Virus record (IMG/VR): IMGVR_UViG_3300009436_000094
Location: 1 to 26,478 of that record
DNA from: a virus
Direction: 5' to 3' (one strand)
DNA length: 26,478 nt
A model generated the notes under the pieces. The model saw only the letters and a list, made by a program, of their open reading frames with translations. It searched no databases and was not told the origin of the DNA. Below are positions 19,768-26,478 of this stretch, in pieces (the stretch's first letter is position 1; each line of letters opens with the position of its first letter). A program made the translations under genes and the position numbers.

Positions 19768-20583
19768 ATGAGTTTTGGCGGCGGAACAACAAGTGATGTA
19801 GGCGACCCACGGTCAGGCGAAGCAACCTATGGAGGCACTCGCAGTACAGCGGGCTCGGCCTCAGATATGGGCATTACGGTAGGCGCACTTGAAGATATCA
19901 TGTCAGGCGGTGACGGCGGTGATGGTGGTGGTGATACCCAACAACAGCGCAGGGCAGTAGACGTTGCACAACAAAAGGCTATTGCAGACCTTCAGGTTGC
20001 CACCCGCCAAGCCCAAGAAATGAAAGATGCACGAGCTTTACTGGCTGGCGTTAAAGACCTAGAACAGCGACAGGCCGCAGATGCCATTATGGGCATGCCA
20101 GCTTACATGAATGCTATTAGCCAGTTTAATCTTAGTAACATCGCTAACCAGATAGCTCAGGGTGGTAGACCTGTTTATAACAATGCCGGTCAGATTATGG
20201 GCGTTATGGGCAAGGGTTTGTTCGGTGGCACTGTTTACTCAGGCCGACCAGACTTTGACCCTAACCGCACTGAAGAGGGCGGAGACCAGCCGGACAGACC
20301 TCGCTATCCGTATCCGTACCCATATCCTATGACCGCAGAAGAGCAGGCAGAGGAAGAGTATCAGTCCAGCATTCCGACGGACTATGTCAGGCCGGAAGAT
20401 GGGTTCTATCCTGAGACCGGAGCTTATGCCCGCATGGGTCTGCTGGATACCATGCCAGAGAACCTGCTGGAATTTATGCCGAACTTTGCCGAGCAGAACA
20501 GGGCTTTTCGCATGGGGTCAGCGACAAGACCGGAATACTTCCAAGACCCATATGATTTGAGAGGATACACGTTACTAGGATGA
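19768..20583 (+). CDS. low-complexity virion-region protein, 271 aa
   Basis: A Gly/Ser/Thr-rich N-terminus (~1-55, with GGDGGDGGGD), a Gln/Ala-rich helix (~56-105), a hydrophobic Met/Gly/Asn segment (~110-150), then a Pro/Tyr run with four YP units near 183-190 and an acidic Tyr-rich end. No family recognised. Located between portal and scaffold, where many short-tailed phages encode internal or ejection proteins, so it may be packaged. Ends in an ATGA overlap. Confidence 0.7.
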   Translation: MSFGGGTTSDVGDPRSGEATYGGTRSTAGSASDMGITVGALEDIMSGGDGGDGGGDTQQQRRAVDVAQQKAIADLQVATRQAQEMKDARALLAGVKDLEQRQAADAIMGMPAYMNAISQFNLSNIANQIAQGGRPVYNNAGQIMGVMGKGLFGGTVYSGRPDFDPNRTEEGGDQPDRPRYPYPYPYPMTAEEQAEEEYQSSIPTDYVRPEDGFYPETGAYARMGLLDTMPENLLEFMPNFAEQNRAFRMGSATRPEYFQDPYDLRGYTLLG

Positions 20584-20867
20584 ATGAGGGAAAAGCAAGG
20601 GAGTTAGTGGACCGTGGCGAAAAGGCGGCGGCCCTAATAAGAAACGAAATTCTTGAGGAGGCTTTTACCAGCCTTGAGACTGAGTTTATACAGGCGTGGA
20701 AGCAAAGTTCTGTGGAGGATTCACAAAACCGTGAACGCTTGTATATGTTGTGCCAGAACTTATCTGCCGTCAAAGGCTACATTGAAAATGTGGTCTCGTC
20801 GGGTAAGCTGGCGAAATCGCAACTAGATGAGTTGCATAACCGCGTAAAATTTGAGAAAAGGAAGTAG
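20580..20867 (+). CDS. conserved helical phage protein, 95 aa
   Basis: All-helical, highly charged: 'EEAFTSLETEFIQAWKQSSVEDSQNRERLY' (in parts, ~24-54) then 'LSAVKGYIENVVSSGKLAKSQLD'. The pattern E-A-F-x2-L-E-x-E-F-I-x-A-W ... R-E-x-L recurs in small genes between portal and capsid in many phages, as I recall. No activity known. It may assist scaffold or portal assembly. Confidence 0.7.
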   Translation: MNEGKARELVDRGEKAAALIRNEILEEAFTSLETEFIQAWKQSSVEDSQNRERLYMLCQNLSAVKGYIENVVSSGKLAKSQLDELHNRVKFEKRK

Positions 20868-20872
20868 AAGCA

Positions 20873-21877
20873 ATGTCCGACAACTCTGAGCAGAACGGAA
20901 CGCTTTCAATGTCAGAAGCAATGAGCCTTTTAGAAACACCCCCCGTAGAGGACAAGGTAGACGAAGGGCGGCTAGAGGAAACACCTGAAGTTCAGGTCGA
21001 AGCCTCGGCACCGGAAACTGAAGCTGACGATGAAGAGGTCTATGAGGCCGAAGCATCTGATGATGATGATGATGGTGAGTACGAATTAGAAGAGGGCGAC
21101 GAAGAAGAAGTCGAAGAGCAACCCGAAGTCTACACGGTCAAAGTTGACGGTGAAGAGTTCGAGGTCACGCAGGACGAACTTCTTAGCGGTTACTCTCGGA
21201 CAAAGTCGTTCACAAAGCGTAGCATGGAACTCGCTGAACAACGCAAAGCCTTTGAACAAGAGGCCGCGCAAGTGAAGCAAATGAGGGATGTGTACGCACA
21301 GCAACTTGAACAAGTTCAAGGGCAACTCCAACAGGCAATCCCTGAACAGGAACCTGATTGGGCGGCACTAGCCAAGGAGTATCCGGCTGAGGATTTGATT
21401 GTTTATAAGGCCCAACTAGACCAGCAAAAAGAACAAGCTCGTCACGTTGAAGCTGAGAAGCAACGCATTCAGCAGGAGCAAGCGCAAGAGCAACAGGTCT
21501 TCAGACAGAAGCACTTGGAAGCTCAAAGAGGCGAGATGCTTGACCGCATACCGTCTTGGTCCAATGAGGACACACGCAATACCGAGCGTCAGGAAGTTAT
21601 CAAGTACGCTCAGTCTCGCGGGTTTTCTCAGGAAGAGGTATCACAGGCATCAGACGCCCGTGCTATCGAATTGCTTTATAAGGCGTGGCAGTGGGACAAC
21701 CTTCAGAAGAAGACTCCCGCCGCGAAGAAAAAAGCAAAGAGCGCACCTAAAATGGCTAAGGCAGGACAGCCTAAGAGCAAGGCACAAGTTGCAAGTCGTC
21801 AACGCAAGCAGGGGCTGGACCGTCTCAATAATGAGCGTTCCGTTGATGCCGCTGTATCATACCTTATGGGTAATTAA
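20873..21877 (+). CDS. capsid scaffolding protein, 334 aa
   Basis: Directs procapsid assembly and leaves before maturation. A very acidic N-terminal third (residues ~45-85, almost all D/E) precedes the signature 'YTVKVDGEEFEVTQDELLSGYSR' (split, ~86-108), 'FTKRSMELAEQRKAFEQEA', a long Gln/Glu coiled coil (~120-225) and a Lys-rich C-terminus (~275-315), which in known scaffolds binds coat protein. The position directly before the major capsid gene is canonical. Confidence 0.88.
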   Translation: MSDNSEQNGTLSMSEAMSLLETPPVEDKVDEGRLEETPEVQVEASAPETEADDEEVYEAEASDDDDDGEYELEEGDEEEVEEQPEVYTVKVDGEEFEVTQDELLSGYSRTKSFTKRSMELAEQRKAFEQEAAQVKQMRDVYAQQLEQVQGQLQQAIPEQEPDWAALAKEYPAEDLIVYKAQLDQQKEQARHVEAEKQRIQQEQAQEQQVFRQKHLEAQRGEMLDRIPSWSNEDTRNTERQEVIKYAQSRGFSQEEVSQASDARAIELLYKAWQWDNLQKKTPAAKKKAKSAPKMAKAGQPKSKAQVASRQRKQGLDRLNNERSVDAAVSYLMGN

Positions 21878-21894
21878 CTTTTAGGAGGCCAACA

Positions 21895-22845
21895 ATGGCT
21901 ACTTTCACTACAGCTCTTGCAAAGGGCGAGCGCGAGCAACTCGCAGACGTAATCTATCGGATTGACCCCGATGAGACTCCAATTTTTTCAGCACTGAAAA
22001 AAGAAACAAGCAACGGCATCTTTACTGAATGGCAAGTTCAGGAACTAGCCGCCGCCGCTACTGATAACCACGCTTCTGAAGGTGCTGATGCCAGTTTTGG
22101 CACACCCACCGCTACGGCTAGATTTGGAAATTATCATCAGATTTCAGTGAAGTCTGTTGCAGTTTCTGGAACTCTAGATGTTGTGGACAAAGCAGGCCGT
22201 GACAAAGAACTTGCATACCAGAAAGTTCTAAAGTCATTGGAACTTCGTCGTGACATCGAAAAGTCAATCGGCGACACAGACGTAGCACGTTCAGCTTCTG
22301 AGCCACGCAAATCAGCGTCTCTCTCATGCTGGATTACAAACGGTTCCGTTGGTGCAACTGCCGGTGCGTTTGCAACAGGCGACGGCACAGACGCAGTGAC
22401 AGGCGGTGATGACCGTGCTCTGACACTGGCTCTGATTGAAGACGGAATGCAGGATGCATGGACCGACGGCGGAAACCCAAAGATGCTTGTTGCATCTGCG
22501 ACTAACCGTGCGAACTTCTCTGACCTGTCAGCATCTGGCAATCTAGTGTCAAACGATGTGAACATGACTGCGGCTAAGGCAACGACCTATGTTGGAAGCA
22601 CTAGCGTGTTTTTAACAGACTTCGGGACATTGGATGTGGCTCCTTCAAGATTCCTCGGAAATGACCGTATCTTCTTGATTGACCCAGACTTTGCCAGCCT
22701 TTGCACACTGAACGGACGTAATTTCGCTGAGAAAGAAATTGCGGCTACTGGTGATGCAGAGAAAACTCAGCTTATCACTGAGTGGGCTTTGAAGGTTCAG
22801 GCACCAAAGGCACATGCAATGATTTTGGACCTTAACGGTTCTTAA
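21895..22845 (+). CDS. major capsid protein, SU10 family, 316 aa
   Basis: Builds the icosahedral shell (HK97 fold expected). The N-terminus 'REQLADVIYRIDPDETPIFSALKKE' (split) and 'EWQVQELAAAATDNHASEG' match the SU10-type major capsid family (DUF5309-like): D-P-x-x-T-P-x-x-S followed by E-W-Q. The core and C-terminus (FLIDPDFASLCTLNGR, ...ALKVQAPKAHAMI) are also typical. Strong AGGAGG upstream (TTTTAGGAGGCCAACAATG) fits high expression. No N-terminal protease propeptide visible. Confidence 0.9.
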   Translation: MATFTTALAKGEREQLADVIYRIDPDETPIFSALKKETSNGIFTEWQVQELAAAATDNHASEGADASFGTPTATARFGNYHQISVKSVAVSGTLDVVDKAGRDKELAYQKVLKSLELRRDIEKSIGDTDVARSASEPRKSASLSCWITNGSVGATAGAFATGDGTDAVTGGDDRALTLALIEDGMQDAWTDGGNPKMLVASATNRANFSDLSASGNLVSNDVNMTAAKATTYVGSTSVFLTDFGTLDVAPSRFLGNDRIFLIDPDFASLCTLNGRNFAEKEIAATGDAEKTQLITEWALKVQAPKAHAMILDLNGS

Positions 22846-22852
22846 TAGCATT

Positions 22853-22876
22853 GAGGGGGCGGGCAACTGCCCCCTC
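22853..22876 (+). promoter_or_regulatory. intercistronic hairpin after the capsid gene
   Basis: GAGGGGGC (22853-22860) and GCCCCCTC (22869-22876) form a perfect 8-bp stem with an 8-base loop, but TACCC follows rather than a T tract. It begins 8 bases after the capsid stop. It may protect the capsid mRNA 3' end or partly terminate, so capsid protein is made in excess over downstream proteins. Confidence 0.65.
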
Positions 22877-22895
22877 TACCCATCAGGAGGACAAT

Positions 22896-23216
22896 ATGAA
22901 AAGAGTGTTAAGTAAAGACCCAATTACGGGCAAAGAATTATACCTGCACCAGAATGCAGACGGCACTGAGGTCATCGAGCAGACCCAGCATTTCGACGGT
23001 CTCATCACACTGAACAAGCACATGAACGACCAGTGGCAAAAGGGCCAACTGCGCGGAACCCAGAAGCATATGTCCCATGTGGCAGAGATACCTAATATAG
23101 TGTATGCTCACCTCATAGAAAAGTTCGGCAAGCCCGCTGATAATCCGAAGGCTTGGAAGCAGTGGCTGAACGACAGCGAAAACAAAGCATTCAGAACGGG
23201 CGGCGGTAACATATGA
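22896..23216 (+). CDS. conserved small protein downstream of capsid gene, 106 aa
   Basis: CAGGAGGACAAT precedes ATG 22896. An in-frame start at 22851 would span the hairpin and is unlikely. The sequence has the pattern 'HFDGLITLNKHMNDQW', 'KHMSHVAEIPNIVYAHLIEKFG' (split) and a C-terminal 'WLNDSENKAFRTGGG', known to me from many marine phages as a hypothetical next to the major capsid gene. The N-xx-RTG end and position suggest a virion or head-completion role, unproven. Confidence 0.72.
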   Translation: MKRVLSKDPITGKELYLHQNADGTEVIEQTQHFDGLITLNKHMNDQWQKGQLRGTQKHMSHVAEIPNIVYAHLIEKFGKPADNPKAWKQWLNDSENKAFRTGGGNI

Positions 23217-23854
23217 GCATAGGTAGTTACGCAGAGTTAAAAACTGCAATCGCAAACTTTCTGGCGCGTGATGACCTCACCGCACAGATACCAATGTTTA
23301 TCGAGCTTGCTGAGGGTCGCATGAGCCGTGAGCTTGAGACCCGCGAGCAGGAGAAGCGTTCAACAGCAACGCTGACCAGCGGCGACGAATATATAGCCCT
23401 GCCAACTGACCTGCGTGAAGTGCGCGAAGTAAAGCTAAACACTGACCCCGTTCAGGTGCTTACATATTACAGCCCGTCATCTTTGGACACCTCATACGCC
23501 TCATCCGGCGGTGGTCGCCCAGAGGGGTTCAGCATTGTCGGCAAGGAAATGAAAATCCGGCCCGTCCCTGATGACGCCTACACAATGGAGATTGTCTATA
23601 TCGGCAGTCTCGAAAGCATCTCAGACACAGCCACCCCGACCCTATTCCTTCGGAGCCCAGACCTTTATTTGTATGGCGCACTAGCGGAGGCATATGCCTA
23701 CTTACTAGATGAGGCACGGGCCTCGCAGTATGATGCCAAGTTCACACGCGGCATGGAGGAAGTAAAGGTAGACGAGCAACGCGCCCATTACGGCACTGGT
23801 AGTCTACAAATCCAAAGTATTTATTCACGACAAAACGCTGTAGCGGAGACCTAA
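23213..23854 (+). CDS. head-tail adaptor, SU10-type, 213 aa
   Basis: Likely binds the portal ring and joins it to the tail. The opening 'YAELKTAIANFLARDDLTAQIPMFIELAEGRMSREL' (in parts, ~6-41) with I-x-x-F-I-x-L-A-E-x-R-x-x-R-x-L, followed by 'YIALPTDLREVREVKL', 'GRPEGFSIVGKEMKIRPVPD' and 'LFLRSPDLYLYGALAEAYAYL', is the SU10/P22-gp4-like adaptor layout. Length is typical. ATGA-type overlap with the preceding gene. Its association with a P22-type portal and hub supports a short-tailed virion. Confidence 0.85.
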   Translation: MSIGSYAELKTAIANFLARDDLTAQIPMFIELAEGRMSRELETREQEKRSTATLTSGDEYIALPTDLREVREVKLNTDPVQVLTYYSPSSLDTSYASSGGGRPEGFSIVGKEMKIRPVPDDAYTMEIVYIGSLESISDTATPTLFLRSPDLYLYGALAEAYAYLLDEARASQYDAKFTRGMEEVKVDEQRAHYGTGSLQIQSIYSRQNAVAET

Positions 23855-23857
23855 AAA

Positions 23858-24244
23858 ATGTCAGCATTATCAGATTATTTAGAGAATGAAATTCTCGACC
23901 ACATTCTCGGAACTGGTGCTTACACCATGCCGACAAATGTTTATGTGGGCCTAGCAACGGCATCATTTAACGATGACGCAAGCGGAACTGAGCTATCGGG
24001 CTCTGGATATACTCGCAAGGTTATCACTTTCAACGCGGCGGCTTCGGCAACTGCTGATAATAATGCGGCTGTTGAGTTTCCAGCGGCAACCGGCTCATGG
24101 GGCACGGTAAGCCACTTCGGTCTGTTCGATGCGGCAACATCTGGCAACCTGTTGGTCCACGGCGCATTCACCACTGGCAAGGCTATCGGGTCAGGTGACA
24201 TTCTGAAGATACCGGCGGGCGACCTAGACATTACAGCGGCGTAA
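23858..24244 (+). CDS. phage tail/virion protein of the 'YVGLAT' type, 128 aa
   Basis: The pattern 'LENEILDHILGTGAYTMPTNVYVGLAT', 'SGSGYTRKVITFNAA', 'NNAAVEFPAATGSWGTVSHFGLFDAA' (split) and 'LLVHGAFT..K.I.SGD' is a common small beta-rich family in phage tail regions, sometimes annotated as tail-fibre associated. I cannot name the exact Pfam entry with confidence. Soluble, Ala/Gly/Thr-rich, no Cys. Located between adaptor and the repeat protein. Confidence 0.7.
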   Translation: MSALSDYLENEILDHILGTGAYTMPTNVYVGLATASFNDDASGTELSGSGYTRKVITFNAAASATADNNAAVEFPAATGSWGTVSHFGLFDAATSGNLLVHGAFTTGKAIGSGDILKIPAGDLDITAA

Positions 24245-24253
24245 GGTTAGGCA

Positions 24254-24982
24254 ATGCCTACAGGGACACCCAGCCTCGACAACTTTACTAAGAACAACTT
24301 AGACACGCTGACCGTATCTCTGGACAGCGCGTCTTTTCTTACGAGTGTTGACTGGTCTAACCCGACCCTTGAGCAGTTAGATGCTTGGGGCACTATGGAC
24401 GCTCTGGACGGCTTTGGCACGTTAGAGCAACTAGCTGACCTAGACGTAATCCATTGCTCAGGCTCGGCCCCTATTGCCTTTACAGCAACGGCGGCTATTC
24501 AGTTTGCTATTGAAGTAGCTGGCACGGCAAACATAGCTGTCACTGCGGCATCAGATGCCGACAGAATAAGAACGATGTCTGCCAGCATTACGGGCGCATT
24601 CGGCTTTACAGCAACCATTACCCCGCTGAGGCAAATGTCCGGCACGGCGTCTATTGCTGTAACTAGCGCGGCAGATTATAACAGGCTCATCAGCGTAGCT
24701 GGTACGGCCTCTGCTGTTGTCACATCAACGGCAAGCAGTAACATCCTGTATCTGGCTCAGGGCACTGCCACGGCTGAGTTCACAGCAACCGGCGCAACAA
24801 CTGGCATATTCGTGGAAGCGGGCACAACGCAGGCGCAGATAAGTGTAACAGGCACGGCGAAGGTTCTGGGTGAGGATTGGACAGATAATTCCATCGGGAC
24901 AGAAACGTGGTCTGATGTAGCGGTTGGCTCAGAGGTTTGGGCTACAGTAGCAACTGGCAGTGAGGTTTGGGCAAGACAATGA
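24254..24982 (+). CDS. beta-repeat virion protein with C-terminal W repeats, 242 aa
   Basis: After a short unique N-terminus with two LEQL-containing segments, residues ~68-205 comprise about seven ~20-residue imperfect repeats with the core A/S-G-T-A-x-I-A-V-T-(A/S)-x-A, such as 'AGTANIAVTAASDADR', 'SGTASIAVTSAADYNR' and 'AGTASAVVTSTASS'. The end has three short W-G/T-S-E units ('GTETWSDVAV', 'GSEVWATVAT', 'GSEVWARQ'). Such beta-solenoid-like repeats are common in tail or capsid surface proteins. No family recognised. Ends overlapping the hub gene as ATGA. Confidence 0.75.
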   Translation: MPTGTPSLDNFTKNNLDTLTVSLDSASFLTSVDWSNPTLEQLDAWGTMDALDGFGTLEQLADLDVIHCSGSAPIAFTATAAIQFAIEVAGTANIAVTAASDADRIRTMSASITGAFGFTATITPLRQMSGTASIAVTSAADYNRLISVAGTASAVVTSTASSNILYLAQGTATAEFTATGATTGIFVEAGTTQAQISVTGTAKVLGEDWTDNSIGTETWSDVAVGSEVWATVATGSEVWARQ

Positions 24983-26436
24983 TGCAGTTCGGTGAGTGGC
25001 TCCCTGACCAGCCTAATTTTATGAACCAAGGCGTATCAGTCGCAACTAATGTGGTTCCGGTTCTCAGCGGGTATTCTAGCCTGAGCGAGTTTGTGCCGTA
25101 TTCCGGCGCGGCTACAAACACAATTCTGGGCGTATTTGCGGCAAAGGCAGATGATGGCAATACAAAGCTGTTCGCCGGTGATAGCGCAAAGCTATACGAA
25201 TTTGATGCCAGTGATTCCAGCTTGGATGATATCAGTAAGGCGGGAGCACCTGCATATGACCTGTCGAGCAGTGAGCGCTGGAAGTTCGTTCAGTTTGGCG
25301 ACACGGTTTATGCGGCTGGTGGCATTGGCGAGGAAATGCAGAAATTTCAGCTAGGCACTGATACCGTGTTTGCTGACGTATCCGGCGCACCTAAGTCTGA
25401 CTTCATTGCCGTTGTGCGTGATTTCGTGTGGACAGCTAATATCGACACCGGCTCCGGCAGAAAGCCTTATCGTGTTTATTGGTCTGCTTTTAATGACCCC
25501 ACGGGCTGGACATCTGGAACAGACCAAAGTGACTTTCAGGACATTCCAGATTCAGGAGCAATCACAGGAATTGTCGGCGGAGAATATTGCACAATCCTAA
25601 TGGAACGGGCGATTGTTCGGGCAACCTATTCCGGCCTGCCGCTGGTGTTTCAGTTTGATAAAGTGGAAACAGCGCGGGGCTGTCAGGTTGCGGGCTCTGT
25701 CTGCAATATTGGGCATAGTGTGTTTTACCTGTCAGACGATGGTTTCTATATGTTCGACGGACAAGGCTCAAAGGCTATTGGCGCTGAGAAGGTGAACCGC
25801 TTTTTCTTCGATGACTTTGACTTCAGCTTTAAGGATAAAATGACATCCACAGTAGACCCGCAGGCCCAGCTTGCAGTCTGGTCGTATGTCTCTAATAGTT
25901 CTCTGGATGGCACACCTGATAGGCTTCTTATATATAACTATGCTCTAAATCGCTGGTCACTGGCTAACGTATCAGCCGACCTGATAGCCCCATTCTTTAC
26001 GTCGGGCTACACTCTTGAGGCTCTGGATAATATCAGCGCAAGCATTGACGGCCTGCCTGCGTCTCTGGATAGCGCATTATATAAGGGTGGTCAGTTCCTG
26101 TTCGGCGGCGCTCTGGGCACTAAGATTTACGCATTTACTGGCGACCCCCTGACCGGCACTATTGAGGCCGGAGAGAACAGCTTGTCTATGGGCAAGCATG
26201 CAATCGTCACGCGGGTCTATCCATACCATGAGGGCGGCACCGTTACTGTAGAGGTCGGCACTCGCAATGTTCACACAGAGGACGCGACCTTCTCAACAGC
26301 CATTGCGCCGAATGCAGACGGGTTTGTCCCGTTTAGAGAGCAGGGCAGGTATCACCGAGTTCGGATGAATATCTCCGGTCAATGGTCGCTGGCTCAGGGC
26401 ATTGATGTTGAGGCTAGAGAGATAGGCCGAAGATGA
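24979..26436 (+). CDS. tail hub/nozzle protein, P22 gp10-like, 485 aa
   Basis: The start 'MMQFGEWLPDQPNFMNQGVSVATNVVP' type opening (W-L-P-D-x-P ... G-x-x-x-A-x-N-V-x-P), then 'ERWKFVQFGDTVYAA', 'GRKPYRVYWSAFNDPTGW', 'ILMERAIVRATYSG', 'SVFYLSDDGFYMFDGQG' and 'NRWSLANV', describe the beta-propeller-like hub of podovirus tails (P22 gp10-type DNA stabilisation protein). Length matches P22 gp10 (472 aa). I start at ATG 24979 in an ATGA overlap; 24982 is equally possible. Confidence 0.8.
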   Translation: MMQFGEWLPDQPNFMNQGVSVATNVVPVLSGYSSLSEFVPYSGAATNTILGVFAAKADDGNTKLFAGDSAKLYEFDASDSSLDDISKAGAPAYDLSSSERWKFVQFGDTVYAAGGIGEEMQKFQLGTDTVFADVSGAPKSDFIAVVRDFVWTANIDTGSGRKPYRVYWSAFNDPTGWTSGTDQSDFQDIPDSGAITGIVGGEYCTILMERAIVRATYSGLPLVFQFDKVETARGCQVAGSVCNIGHSVFYLSDDGFYMFDGQGSKAIGAEKVNRFFFDDFDFSFKDKMTSTVDPQAQLAVWSYVSNSSLDGTPDRLLIYNYALNRWSLANVSADLIAPFFTSGYTLEALDNISASIDGLPASLDSALYKGGQFLFGGALGTKIYAFTGDPLTGTIEAGENSLSMGKHAIVTRVYPYHEGGTVTVEVGTRNVHTEDATFSTAIAPNADGFVPFREQGRYHRVRMNISGQWSLAQGIDVEAREIGRR

Positions 26437-26478
26437 CGCGCACGACAAACTATCGTATCCTGAACCCCATTACAGCCA
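26433..26478 (+). CDS. start of a further tail-region gene (3' end outside window)
   Basis: ATG 26433 overlaps the hub stop (ATGA) and the frame stays open for 15 codons (MTRTTNYRILNPIT...) to the window edge. Too short to assign. The position after the hub suggests another tail protein. Confidence 0.6.
   Translation, partial: MTRTTNYRILNPITA

Noticed and set aside
1-26478. tRNA or rRNA genes
   Set aside because: No cloverleaf-like or rRNA-like segment was recognised by eye in the few non-coding gaps. A tRNA search program was not available to confirm this.

Overview
The window is almost certainly most of a tailed-phage genome. Genes are packed wall to wall with ATGA/TAATG overlaps, there are no rRNA or tRNA genes that I can recognise, and a full virion set is present: terminase small and large subunits, P22-like portal, scaffold, SU10-type major capsid protein, SU10-type adaptor and P22 gp10-like tail hub. 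The first gene is the 3' end of a tail-fibre-like gene and the last is the first 15 codons of a further gene. The missing tail/fibre section of a circularly permuted genome probably lies outside both edges. Roughly balanced base composition, a GTA-type 3TM holin and many small families that I associate with marine phages suggest a short-tailed phage of a marine alphaproteobacterium. The host is an inference from remembered families, not from a search.

Layout. (1) 2-1890, rightward: tail-fibre end, hypothetical, tail-assembly-chaperone-like and two membrane/coiled-coil genes. (2) 1933-2355: one small acidic gene with its own sigma70-like promoter and terminator. (3) 2354-6751, leftward: in transcription order PD-(D/E)XK exonuclease, Sak3/DUF1071 annealing protein, SSB, zinc-finger protein, free-standing DnaA domain IV, hypothetical, PD-(D/E)XK protein, M15 endolysin, small membrane protein, 3TM holin and zinc ribbon. 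Recombination and lysis genes therefore share one transcription unit. (4) 6752-6833: divergent control region. (5) 6834-12738, rightward: Cro-like HTH, four consecutive nuclease-type genes with a small exported protein among them, winged-helix replication-type protein, Cys-motif proteins, DUF6378-like protein, terS and terL. (6) 12735-13760, leftward: four small genes joined by unusual hairpin/Shine-Dalgarno leaders. (7) 13761-14153: divergent region plus a second one-gene unit closed by a textbook terminator. (8) 14162-26478, rightward: the structural operon from a promoter with a perfect TATAAT, including a 728-aa polyvalent (LPD-type) protein just upstream of the portal.

How it works together. 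No DNA polymerase, primase, helicase, RNA polymerase or integrase is visible. The phage probably relies on host RNA polymerase and the host replisome, perhaps recruited by the DnaA-domain protein (leftward unit) or the winged-helix protein (rightward unit). It supplies its own exonuclease/annealing-protein/SSB recombination set and a run of endonucleases for host DNA degradation or for branch resolution before packaging.

Several small genes (49, 51, 46, 55 and 49 aa) were read directly from the sequence, because they are short enough to be missed by length cut-offs. No stretch longer than 300 bases lacks a gene. The largest gap, 11134-11340 (207 bases between terS and terL), holds a cluster of inverted repeats and a short tandem repeat.
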